Shown: positions 15,047-26,188 of the stretch, piece after piece | Layout of the letters: every line of letters starts with the position of its first letter | Position numbering within the stretch: the stretch's first letter is position 1 | From: Macrostomum hystrix | Taxonomy: Eukaryota > Platyhelminthes > Macrostomidae | Assembly: GCA_950097015.1 (NCBI GenBank) | Contig: CATNEN010000007.1 | Location: 8,118,501-8,182,500, forward strand | Reading direction: 5' to 3' | DNA: 64,000 nucleotides | Notes under the pieces: generated by a model | What the model saw: only the letters and a program-made list of their open reading frames with translations | The model's database searches: none | Told to the model about the DNA's origin: nothing | Program-made: the position numbers and the translations under genes

Positions 15047-16660
15047 TGTCTAACAGTTTGGCACTGTGTCTAACAGTTTGAAACTGTGTCTAACAGTCGG
15101 GCACTGTGTCTAACAGTCGGGCACTGTGTCTAACAGTCGGGCACTGTGTCTAACAGTTTAGCACTGTGTCTAACAGTTTGGCACTGTGTCTAACAGTTTG
15201 GCACTGTGTCTAACAGTCGGGCACTGTGTCTAACAGTCGGGCACTGTGTCTAACAGTTTGGCACTGTGTCTAACAGTTTGGCACTGTGTCTAACAGTTTG
15301 GCACTGTGTCTAACAGTCGGGCACTGTGTCTAACAGTCGGGCACTGTGTCTAACAGTCGGGCACTGTGTCTAACAGTCGGGCACTGTGTCTAACAGTTTA
15401 GCACTGTGTCTAACAGTTTGGAGCTGTGTCTAACAGTTTAGCACTGTGTCTAACAGTTTGGAGCTGTGTCTAACAGTTTGAAACTGTGTCTAACAGTCGG
15501 GCACTGTGTCTAACAGTCGGGCACTGTGTCTAACAGTTTGGCACTGTGTCTAACAGTCGGGCACTGTGTCTAACAGTTTAGCACTGTGTCTAACAGTCGG
15601 GCACTGTGTCTAACAGTTTAGCACTGTGTCTAACAGTTTAGCACTGTGTCTAACAGTTTAGCACTGTGTCTAACAGTCGGGCACTGTGTCTAACAGTCGG
15701 GCACTGTGTCTAACAGTCGGGCACTGTGTCTAACAGTCGGGCACTGTGTCTAACAGTTTAGCACTGTGTCTAACAGTCGGGCACTGTGTCTAACAGTTTG
15801 AAACTGTGTCTAACAGTCGGGCAATGTGTCTAACAGTTTGAAACTGTGTCTAACAGTCGGGCAATGTGTCTAACAGTCGGGCAATGTGTCTAACAGTCGG
15901 GCAATGTGTCTAACAGTCGGGCAATGTGTCTAACAGTCGGGCACTGTGTCTAACAGTTTGAAACTGTGTCTAACAGTCGGGCACTGTGTCTAACAGTTTG
16001 AAACTGTGTCTAACAGTCGGGCAATGTGTCTAACAGTTTGGCACTGTGTCTAACAGTTTGGCACTGTGTCTAACAGTCGGGCACTGTGTCTAACAGTTTG
16101 AAACTGTGTCTAACAGTCGGGCACTGTGTCTAACAGTTTGAAATTGTGTCTAACAGTCGGGCACTGTGTCTAACAGTTTAGCACTGTGTCTAACAGTTTT
16201 GCACTGTGTCTAACAGTTTAGCACTGTGTCTAACAGTTTAGCACTGTGTCTAACAGTTTAGCACTGTGTCTAACAGTTTAGCACTGTGTCTAACAGTTTA
16301 GCACTGTGTCTAACAGTTTAGCACTGTGTCTAACAGTTTGGCACTGTGTCTAACAGTTTAGCACTGTGTCTAACAGTTTGGCACTGTGTCTAACAGTTTA
16401 GCACTGTGTCTAACAGTTTAGCACTGTGTCTAACAGTTTAGCACTGTGTCTAACAGTTTAGCACTGTGTCTAACAGTTTTGCACTGTGTCTAACAGTTTG
16501 GCACTGTGTCTAACAGTTTGGCACTGTGTCTAAGTGTCGGGCACTGTTTCTAACACCTGAACACCGTGTCTAACACCTGAACACCGTGTCTAACAGCTGA
16601 ACACCGTGTCTAACAGCTGAACACCGTGTCTAACAGCTGAACAGCGTCACACAGTGTCCA
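15047..16660. repeat. 20-bp minisatellite, about 80 units
   Basis: Unit GCACTGTGTCTAACAGTCGG (20 bp) is repeated with almost no length change for 1.6 kb. Only the last few bases vary (TCGG, TTTG or TTTA before GCAC), and variants are mixed in short runs, as expected of local gene conversion or slippage. The right edge decays into an ACACCGTGTCTAACAGCTGA form. Confidence 0.97.
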
Positions 16661-17270
16661 ACAATTTGAGCCCTGTGTCTATCATCTCAAATTATTAAGC
16701 GTGGCATTCATCTAGCCCAAATGGCATCTGCTTCCAGTCTTTCTCTCACTCTCCCTCGCACACTTCCGCACCGTCATTCACCATTTTGATCACTCGAGAC
16801 TAATTTAATTGCTTCTGTTTGCCGAGACCTCCCCTATTAGCATGGATACAGTAACTTAGCAGACTTTTTTACCGCGGTTTTATCACGAATTGCTACACGT
16901 ATCTTTCGCCAGCGTTGGCTCTAGTTTGCTTGAATGTTCTCTACGAACCCCAAGTTGCGTTTATACTTATTTTGTATTTTCTTTGATTGTCTCATATGAA
17001 GCAATCATTAAGCTGCAATCAGAAAATTCTTTGTAAAAATACTTAACATAGCAGAAAAATACACTTAGTCATTCTTGTGGCCCACTGCATTGATAAGGCT
17101 TTGTATTGACAGCCACTGTCTGACTCGACAGCCGCTGCTGGTATCCAATACTTCAGTTTCAGTTCTTGTATGTTACTCAGGCCTGTTGGACTCGGTTCCA
17201 GTTCTGGGCTTTGTTAAGGCACGCCAATAAGTGGCCTTTTTACCAAAGTCCATGACTTTGCTGTATAATA
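16661..17270. other. Spacer between arrays, no gene seen
   Basis: Unique, AT-rich sequence with no recognisable exon, SINE or RNA gene. Confidence 0.4.
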
Positions 17271-18066
17271 GCTCCCCCCTCACACCTACCCCCTCACATC
17301 TAACCCCCTCACACCTACCCTCACTTCTCCCCTCACACCTACCCTCACTTCTACCCTCACACCTACCCTCACACCTACCCTCACTTCTACCCTCACACCT
17401 ACCCTCACTTCTACCCTCACACCTACCCTCACTTCTACCCTCACACCTACCCTCACTTCTACCCTCACACCTACCCTCACTTCTACCCTCACACCTACCC
17501 TCACTTCTACCCTCACACCTACTCTCACTTCCCCCCTCACACCTACCCCCTCACACCTAACACCCTCACACCTACCCTCACTTCTCCCCTCACACCTACC
17601 CTCACTTCTACCCTCACACCTACCCTCACACCTACCCTCACTTCTACCCTCATACCTACCCTCACTTCTACCCTCACACCTACCCTCACTTCTACCCTCA
17701 CACCTACCCTCACTTCTACCCTCACACCTACCCTCACTTCTACCCTCACACCTACCCTCACTTCTACCCTCACACCTACCCTCACTTCTACCCTCACACC
17801 TACCCTCACTTCTACCCTCACACCTACCCTCACTTCTACCCTCACACCTACTCTCACTTCCCCCCTCACACCTACCCCCTCACACCTAACACCCTCACAC
17901 CTACCCTCACTTCTCCCCTCACACCTACCCTCACTTCTACCCTCACACCTACCCTCACACCTACCCTCACTTCTACCCTCATACCTACCCTCACTTCTAC
18001 CCTCACACCTACCCTCACTTCTACCCTCACACCTACCCTCACTTCTCCCCTCACACCTACCCTCAG
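17271..18066. repeat. 24-bp CT-rich minisatellite with higher-order copies
   Basis: A 24-bp unit is made of CACACCTACCCT plus CACTTCTACCCT. The block starts with a distinctive CCCCTCACACCTA edge and this edge recurs at about 17539 and 17870, so the array is three large tandem copies of about 270-330 bp. The strand is strongly pyrimidine-biased and open in several frames, but it is not coding. Confidence 0.95.
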
Positions 18067-18465
18067 ATTTAGTAATCGTTTTTTTAAGATAAATTGTACT
18101 ACGCGTAAATGAATATAACTCAGAGATTCAACTTATCCTCGCATATTAATTAGCTCATAAACAGAAAAAATAATCTACAACTTTATGGCCTGTTCAGCAA
18201 TAAACGCATAACAACTCGGTGATAAAAAGCAGAGATAGATTGTCGCGCTAGATAAAGACTCTCCCTCGCTCTCATGAAGCCATTTTTCCCAGGGCCATTT
18301 CTAAGTATTGAATTGCATTTCGGTCCTGCCTCATCTCGGGTTGAAATTTCTCACGGAGTTTCACAAACAAATATTATACTAGCATGCTGTCCATTTTCTA
18401 AGGCACTTCCCAGCACCCACTTGCCCGTAACTGTGCGCTTCAGTTTCTAGCTGAAGGGTCATTGG
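18067..18465. other. Spacer between arrays, no gene seen
   Basis: Unique sequence without a supported feature. Confidence 0.4.
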
Positions 18466-19060
18466 GTGGACAGTTAGTAGGTATATTAGGTAGGCAGTGA
18501 GTTGACTTAGTAGATTAGGTAGACAGTTAAATAGAGTAGGTAGATTGGGTGAACAGTGAGTAGAGTTGGTAGATTTAGTTTAAATTGATTTAGTAGACAG
18601 TGAGTAGGTAGATAAGGTAGACAGTGAGTAGGTAGATAAGGTAGATGGTGAGTAGGTAGATAAGGTAGACAGTGAGTAGGTAGATAAGGTAGACAGTGAG
18701 TAGGTGGAATAGATAGTGAGTAGGTAGATAAGGGAGACAGTGAGTTAAATTGGTAGAATTGGTAGACAATAGAGTAAACTAGGTAGACAGTAGAGTAAAC
18801 TAGGTAGAAAGTAGAGTAAACTAGGTAGACAATAGAGTAAACTAGGTAGACAATAGAGTATACTAGGTAGACAGTAGAGTAAACTAGGTAGACAGTAGAG
18901 TAAACTAGGTAGACAGTAGAGTAAACTAGGTAGACAGTAGAGTAAACTAGGTAGACAGTAGAGTAAACTAAGTAGACAGTAGAGTAAACTAGGTAGACAG
19001 TAGAGTAGATAAGTTAGACGGTGAGTTTAGTTGGTGGATTAGGTAGACAGTGAGTAATGA
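18466..19060. repeat. 21-bp minisatellite
   Basis: The best units are GTAGACAGTAGAGTAAACTAG (21 bp), about 12 copies at 18770-19010. They are flanked by looser GGTAGATAAGGTAGACAGTGA units on the left and a few degenerate ones on the right. Confidence 0.92.
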
Positions 19061-19318
19061 CTAAGGACGTTAGAGTGTTGCTATAATTTTTGCCGGCTTT
19101 TTGATTAAAATACAAACAGCAATTAAGTTATAAAATAAAAAGGGCTTTCAAAGCTACTGATAGTAGTCTGTTAGATAAAAGTATGATTTCATTTGATTGA
19201 TGTCTTAATTAAAGTAATGCAAACGTAGTTCATTTATTTAAAATATTCCATCGGACTTCGGCACCTGCTTTGTTTTTTTCTGCTGCTGAAAACACGCTCG
19301 AATATACCCCTATTTATT

Positions 19319-20075
19319 TGTTCAGGGCTAGTGTCTCCCGCTAGCCCCCAGGTGTTCAGGGCTAGTGTCTCACGCTAGCTCCCAGATGTTCAGGGCTAGT
19401 GTCTTCCGCTAGCCCCCAGGTGTTCAGGGCTAGTGTCTCCCACTAGCCCCCAGATGTTCAGGCTAGTGTCTCCCGCTAGCTCCCAGATGTTCAGGGCTAG
19501 TGTCTCCCGCTAGCTCCCAGGTGTTCAGGGCTAGTGTTTCCCGCTAGCTCCCAGTTGTTCAGGGCTAGTGTCTCCCGCTAGCTCCCAGATGTTCAGGGCT
19601 AGTGTCTCCCGTTAGCCCCCAGATGTTCAGGGCTAGTGTCTCCCACTAGCCCCCAGATGTTCAGGGCTAGTGTCTCTCGCTAGCTCCCAGTTGTTCAGGG
19701 CTAGTGTCTCCCGCTAGCTCCCAGATGTTCAGGGCTAGTGTCTCCCGCTAGCTCCCAGATGTTCAGGGCTAGTGTCTCCCGCTAGCTCCCAGATGTTCAG
19801 GGCTAGTGTCTCCCGCTAGCCCCCAAGTGTTCAGGGCTAGTTTCTCCCGCTAGCTCCCAGATGTTCAGGGCTAGTGTCTCCCGCTAGCTCCCAGATGTTC
19901 AGGGCTAGTGTCTCCCGTTAGCCCCCAGATGTTCAGGGCTAGTGTCTCTCGCTAGCTCCCAGATGTTCAGGGCTAGTGTCTCCCGCTAGCTCCCAGATGT
20001 TCAGGGCTAGTGTCTCCCGCTAGCCCCCAGATGTTCAGGGCTAGTGTCTTCCGCTAGCTCCCAGGGCTATTGTGT
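19319..20075. repeat. 34-bp minisatellite with an internal palindrome
   Basis: About 22 units of 34 bp begin TTCAGGGCTAGTGTCTCCCG and end CTAGCTCCCAGATG. Each unit carries GCTAGtgtctcccgCTAGC, so a 5-bp stem with a short loop occurs in every repeat. Variation is by single substitutions, and one unit has a one-base deletion at about 19460. Confidence 0.95.
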
Positions 20076-20928
20076 GTCGTTAGCTCCCACTATTGAGACC
20101 TTGCACTGTAGATTCTAAAAAGCGATATGCGTGTCTGTAATAAATTATGTTTCAAATAGCATTGTGATTTTTATGAGTCTGTCACAATGTCTGTCAGACA
20201 TTGGTGTTTGTGGTTTGCACAAGTTGTTCTTGTATTCTTTTTTTTCTGGCAGTTCTTATTTGTTTCTTTCACTGCTAGAGAGAAAACAATTCCAGGAAAA
20301 GTTGGTTGAGCTGGTTAATTATTGCAAACTGCTGCCTGCACTGGGTGGCGGGTTTCCGCGAGTAGGCGCAAACAAAACCTGCCTGGACACTTGTGTCTCC
20401 TCTGCTCAGGTCAGCTCGTGTTGGGGGTCCCTCTGAGCGGAAACGTGCCGCGAGTTTGCAGCTGTACAATAGACGCTTCCATCCGACTGTTATTAGTTCT
20501 GTCCATTGTACCCACCTGGCACTGCTGTCTGGCCTATAGCGCCTATTTCCGTAAATAGGTTTGGCCTCAGACAGAAAATTAGTTTTTTGTTATCATCGCA
20601 CATTTATTCTATTTCAATATTTAAAGCAGTTTGAAGTTCCAAAGTTAAAATTGTATCTCTAATTGTTTGACTCGACCTGAGTGATCTAAGTGATGTTTAT
20701 TTAAAAAAAATAAGCTACAGGTAACCGTTATTGTTATTATAGAGAAAATAATATTATAATAATTGGCAGCTGTACTTTTAAAACTAAAATTTAAAGGATA
20801 TAGAAAAAAATGATGCTGCATCTGCAGAGTGAAATTTTGTTGCTGAAACTGCTAGTAATCTAGCGCAGAGTTTGAGTGGACTTTTTGGTTAAGATTCCGG
20901 AGATTCAGCGTCAACGCCCCGACGGTGG
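20076..20928. other. Region downstream of the five-repeat gene
   Basis: No exon is supported. On the minus strand, AATAAA signals at 20696-20701 and 20603-20608 (TTTATT on the plus strand) lie 230-330 bases after the stop codon at 20929 and could serve as its poly(A) signals. Confidence 0.4.
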
Positions 20929-23900
20929 TCACTTCAGGTAGATCAGGAACCTGTCAGCGTAGAAGGCATTGCCCTGGCTGTACTTCTTGCCTGGCGCCTT
21001 AGAGTACACGAGAGCCGGCGCCGAGCCGCTCCAGCCCTTCTTGGCCCAGCCGCACGGGTCCCTGGCGTCCGACACCGCCCAGAAGCCGATGTCACCGGCG
21101 CAGCCTCCGTAGACTTTGTTGATGAAGAAGGTGCGCTTCACGCCGCGATCGCCGGCGACGGAGAAGAAGTTGAAGCCGGTGCGTCCCAACCTGTACGGAT
21201 AGGAGGACACCAGCCGGGCCGGCGTGAACCAGTTCACCATGCCGACGGCCTTCGAGTGCTTGGAGACGTCGAACACCACCTGGGCGACCCTGCGACCGTC
21301 TGAGCGCATCTCGGCCACAATCCGCTTGTAGCCAGTGTGCGCGATTGTGAAGGCCAGGGCGTCCAGCTGGTCCGAGCGGTACAGGTCCGGCAGGGACTTG
21401 TCCACCGGGACGTCGCTCGGGCCCTTGGTCTTGAAAGTTTGAAACACCTCCTTGCCGATGTTGCTCTTGATGGTGTACAGCAGGGCCTTGTGTCCCTCTG
21501 GAAGGTGGGCAGTCAGGTGACTCTAGCTGAGCCATGATGTGCAGAGTGAACCAGGGTTCTGAGTTAGTTCAATATTTTAATCGCTCTCAGAGAATAGGTG
21601 GCCTCAAAGGCACAGCGGGAGAAATTCAGGGCAGGTGTACGCTCGTACACCCGTCAGTACATCGTGTACGCTTGCGGTCTCGGGGTCAGTGGAATGGGTC
21701 GCACAGCCGTCGCAATACTCTTCGCATCCAATTCTTGTGTACACCTGTTAGGTCCATGGACTGAAGAGGGGCCACCGTACACATTCAAATATCCACCTCC
21801 ACGCATTTCACGGGTCGCAGCTTTATAAAGTGAAGCAATGGAAAATTTATGAGAAAAATTTCCGAACTCCAGATTCGAACTCCGGATCTTTCGGTTAGAA
21901 GCTCTGAGCTCTGGGCAACAAACTCCTCAATATTAGTGAGCCGTTCAGCTTACCAAAATGGAAGAGCGGAATCTTGACCGGACCAGGCTTGGGCACTTCT
22001 TTCCTGCAATGGAGGTGGTGTACAGTGCCTAAATGAGCCCTGGCTCTATTGACAATCAGACCAGAGCCGAGAGCACTCACGCCAGGTAGACCAATAGCCT
22101 GTCTGCGTAGAAGGCGTTGCCCTCGCTGAACTTCTTTCCGGGCACCTTGGAGTATATCAGAGTGGGCGCCGAGCCGTGCCAGCCCTTGTTGGCCCAGGCG
22201 CAGGGGTCGCGGATGTCGGAGACCACCCAGAAGCCGATGTCGCCTCCGCAGCCTCCGTAGACGCTGTTGATGAAGAATGTCCGCTGGACGCCGCGGTCTC
22301 CGGCAACTGAGAAGAAATTGAAGCCACTGCCGCTGAGCTGGTAGGGGAATGAGGAGACCAGGCGTTTGCGCGAGAACCAGTTCACCGTGTTCAGTGACTT
22401 TGTGTCCCTGGAAACGTCGAACACCACCTGTGCCACCATCTTGCCGTCTGTGCGCATCTCAACGACCATCAGCTTCAAGCCGGTTCGGTGGATGAGCGTT
22501 GGCAGAGTGTCCAGCTGGTTGGAGCGATACAGGCCTGGCAGGGACCCGTCGCTGGGAATAACATCGTGTGCGCGCGATCTGAACGAGCTGTAGGCCGTCT
22601 TGCCGATGTTGCTCTTGATGGTGTACAGGAGAGCCTTGTTGCCCTCTGAAATGGTGGCACAGTTGCGTCAGGTTCTTGTCGGTCTCAGGGTCGAAGTCGC
22701 GGTCGATTGCAATAAAACTAACTTACCGAATCGGAAGATCGGTATGGGAAGCAGAGGAGGCGCTGAGACATGGTTCCTAGGAGAAGAGATACGCTCGTAA
22801 AGAGCCAAAATTATTGGTCATTTTCGAAAGCTTTGAATCTAAAAATGTTGGAACTCACGTCAGGTACACGAGGAATCGGTCTGCATAGAAGGCGTTGCTC
22901 TGGTCGTACTTTATGTTAGGCACCTGCGAGTACACCAGCACAGGGGCGGAGCCACGCCAGCCCTTGTTGGCCCAGGCGCACAGGTCTTTGTGGTCCGAGA
23001 CCAGCCAGAATCCCACATCGCCGAGGCAGCCGCCGTATATGTTGTTGATAAAGAAGATCCTTTTCAGAGCCTGGTCTCCGGCAAACGAAAAGAAGTTAAA
23101 TCCTGTCTTCTTCAGTGCGTAGGGGAAGGATGAGACTATGCGGGCTGGTGAGAACCAGTTGGTGAGGCTCAGGGCCTTGGTGTTCGAGGACACATCGAAC
23201 ACCACCTGGGCCACAACCCTGTCTCCGACTCGCATTTCGGTCACAATGTGCCGTAGGCCGGACCTTTCTACGGCGTTGGCCAGGGTGTCCAGCTGGTCCG
23301 ACCGGTACAGGTTTGGTAACGACCTGTCTGACGGGATTTCATTGTTGCCCCTAGTCCTGAAGGTGGAGTAGACAGTCTCTCCTATGCTGCTCTTGATGGT
23401 GTACAGCAAGTTCTTGTTCTTTTCTGTGGTTTGAAACGGTGCCTGGGCAGATTATTGTTTTGGAAATCTGAAAAACCAAAATAGTGTGGCATTCAGTCTC
23501 ACCGAATTGGAACACCGGGGGCAGCACGGGGTGCGGCTTCGGTGGCTCCGTCCTGAATAGCAAAGGATTCCAGCTGATATTATGTACAAAACAAAAGACA
23601 ATCCACAGAGGCTTTGGACAATGTCTTACGTCAGGTACACAATGAACCGGTCGGCGTAGAAGGCGTTGCCTTCGGAGTACTTCTTGCTGGGCACCTCGGA
23701 GTACACCAGCACAGGGGCGGAACCGCGCCAGCCCTTGTTGGCCCATTCGCACACGTCCTTGTTGTCAGAGACCACCCAGAACCCGACGTCTCCCCCGCAG
23801 CCTCCGTACACATTGTTGATGAAGAAGGAGCGCTTAAGACCTTGGTCCCCGATGGCCGAGAAGAAGTTGTAGCCAGCCGTCTTTAACTCGTACGGAAAAG

Positions 23901-25705
23901 AGGAGACCATGCGGGCAGGTGTGAACCAGTTCATGAGGGTCAAGGATTTTGAGTTCGTGGACACGTCGAACACCACCTGGGCCACGACCCTGTTGCCGGT
24001 CCGCATCTCGGCGACAATCTTGCCGTGCCCGGACCGCTTGATGGCGAAAGGCAGGCTGTCAAGCAGACTCGAGCGATATAGATTCGGCAGCGGACCGTCC
24101 GACGGGATCTCAGCGGTGCCCTTGGTGGAATACGTAGCGAACGCGGTCTGTCCGATATTGCTCTTGATAGCGAAGAGCAGGACCTTGCCTCGCTCTGCAG
24201 GTGCGGTAGGAGAACTGTATTGTCTTTCCTGGTGCAAATTCTATTTAAGCTGTTCACTTACCGAATCGATAAAACGGATACGGTACAGGATGCGGCATCG
24301 GCAGTTTCTTTCTAAAAATGTTTATTTTTAACACAGCTGCTTAGTTGGAACCAAGGTTCGCATGCTAAAATGGACTTACGTCAGATAGACCAGGAATCTA
24401 TCAGCGTAGAATGCGTTTCCTTGACTGTACTGGATTCCAGACACCTGCGAGTACAAAAGCACAGGTGCGGAACCATGCCAGCCCCTGTTGGCCCATTCGC
24501 ACAGGTCTTTGTGATCGGAGACCACCCAGAACCCGATGTCACCCAGGCAGCCACCGTAGACTTTGTTGATGAAGAAGGTCCGCTTCAGACCCTGGTCGCC
24601 TGCGACGGAGAAGAAGTTGAAGCCGGTCTTGCCAATCTCGTAGGGGAAAGACGACACGAGACGAGTCGGCGAAAACCAGTTCATGAGGTTGACTGTCTCC
24701 GCGTTTTTGGACACGTCGAAAGCGACCTGCGCCACAACCTGGCCGCGCTTGCGCATCTCGGCCACAATCAGCTTGTATTCGCCGATGTGCGAGCTGAGGC
24801 TGTCCAGCTGGTCCGAGCGGTAGAGACTCGGCAGCGACTTGCGAGACGGGATGACGCGCTGGCCCTTCTTAATGTAAGTGGCGTGAACGGTCTGCCCGAT
24901 GTTGCTCTTGATGGTGTACAGCAGGGCCTTGCCGTCCTCTGCAATTGCAAGGCAATGCTCAGTTGGCGGCGTGGGCAACTCAACTTTGCTATTACATGAA
25001 TTAATAACTAACAAGCTCAGACTCACCAAAATGAAAGGACTCAGCGGGCACCTCGCCAGACACACCGGAACGCCATTTGAAAATGAACTGGTGCTCGTGA
25101 ATGACGCCCACAATGGTGAACTCCAGAAAGCTGAACAGCCTCTCGCTTTGCGGATTGCTGGTGGCAAAGTAGCGCGCAATATGCGTACAAGCCTTCTTCT
25201 TGTGGCAGTAAAAGTGCAGCCAGAATTTGCCGTGCTTTCTGGCCACCGCGGCTTTGACACCGCGACACAGATGGCCACAAGCGATCCGTTGCACAAAGCG
25301 GCAGGCAATGAACTTCACGGGCAGGTTCGTCCACCGGATGCTAGCTGAGTGGGGCAGCGCGAAGTCGTTCTTGACGACCATTTCCAGACTTACGCGGTAG
25401 CGATGATGGTGTGGGTCGTGTTTAATGGCCGTGTCCTCCCCCATCACAATGCCCAACTGCGGCTCCACCACTCTGTAGCCGCGGAAGCTGTGGTACAGCA
25501 GCCTCACTCCGTTGTGCTCGTAACTGTGAGTGGCCGCTGCTGCCTCGCTAGCCGGGTCCTCCTCAGTTAAAATCTCCTCGTGGTCGGTTTCCGCTCCCTC
25601 CAGGGCTTCCAACAAGTCAAGTCCGTCCAGCTGATCGGAGTTCATTGTAGCTGCTGCTCCGGCGACGAGTAGGAGCAGCAGTCCAGCTGCTGTCAGATGT
25701 CTCAT
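20929..25705 (-). CDS. Secreted protein with five tandem copies of one domain, ten exons
   Basis: Minus-strand exons: 25027-25705, 24380-24938, 24262-24311, 23630-24194, 23503-23552, 22859-23423, 22727-22776, 22081-22645, 21954-22003, 20929-21497. They sum to 3702 nt, 1233 residues, in frame. Exon 1 has a signal peptide (MRHLTAAGLLLLLVAGAAA), an acidic stretch and a Cys- and His-containing N-terminal region. Five domain exons of about 187 residues follow, each with LYRS, VAxMR, VAQVxFDVS, NWFxxxRLVSS, NFFSxxGD, FFIN, YGGCxGDxGFWxVSD, WxGSAP and NAFYADR. Two Cys per domain (GGC and a DxC 13 residues on) probably pair. The domains are joined by 17-residue Pro-rich linkers, each on its own 50-nt exon. 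From memory the domain resembles an unnamed domain in secreted proteins of molluscs and cnidarians. Function is unknown, and extracellular binding or structure is a guess. All introns are GT-AG. Confidence 0.88.
21640..21915 (-). repeat. Diverged SINE family A copy in the last intron of the five-repeat gene
   Basis: The right end has a minus-strand tRNA-like head. GAGTTCGAATCTGGAGTTCG gives a B box, with an A-box-like segment about 40 bases earlier in that orientation. The body has TTAGGTCCATGGACTGAAG, matching the GTCCATGGACT core of other family A copies. It is more diverged than the copy at 4024. Confidence 0.55.
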
Positions 25706-26188
25706 GATTATATTAGATGCATAAAGTAAATTTAAAAAATTTTTCGACGTTAAGCGATAAAGTCTTGAGTTTCAACACGAAGTTTCGAGAATTTAATTTG
25801 GCGCGACATACTGATTTCGAGGGGTGCTTTGATTTCTACCTTTAGTTTAAATTTTTCTTTTGATTAGCAAAGCAAGGCTTTTTACAAAATGTAAACGACA
25901 GACTATCAGACCATTACTACTACAAGATTTTTAATTTCGCCTCGTCAGTTCTTTGTTATTTCATTAGCATTACGTTAAAGTTTAATAAGCCGAAGATTTA
26001 TTCTCGACAATTCTAGATAAAAAAATAAGGTTTATATTCATCGTCGTTAATAACTACAAATTTAGTTGTATGTTTGTATATTTGTATAATATTTTTGTAT
26101 ATAAAGTCAAAGGTAAAATCGGTACACTAATAACTTGAAGACTACTGATAGCTGAATTTATTCGGCTATTTAATTATTTAAGATGAAA
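25706..26188. other. Upstream flank of the five-repeat gene
   Basis: AT-rich sequence between the start codon of the minus-strand gene and the Helitron at 26189. It should contain the promoter of the minus-strand gene, but I cannot point to a specific element. Confidence 0.4.

Noticed and set aside
15047-16660. CRISPR-like direct repeats
   Set aside because: The repeats are directly adjacent with no unique spacers, and the window is eukaryotic. It is a minisatellite.
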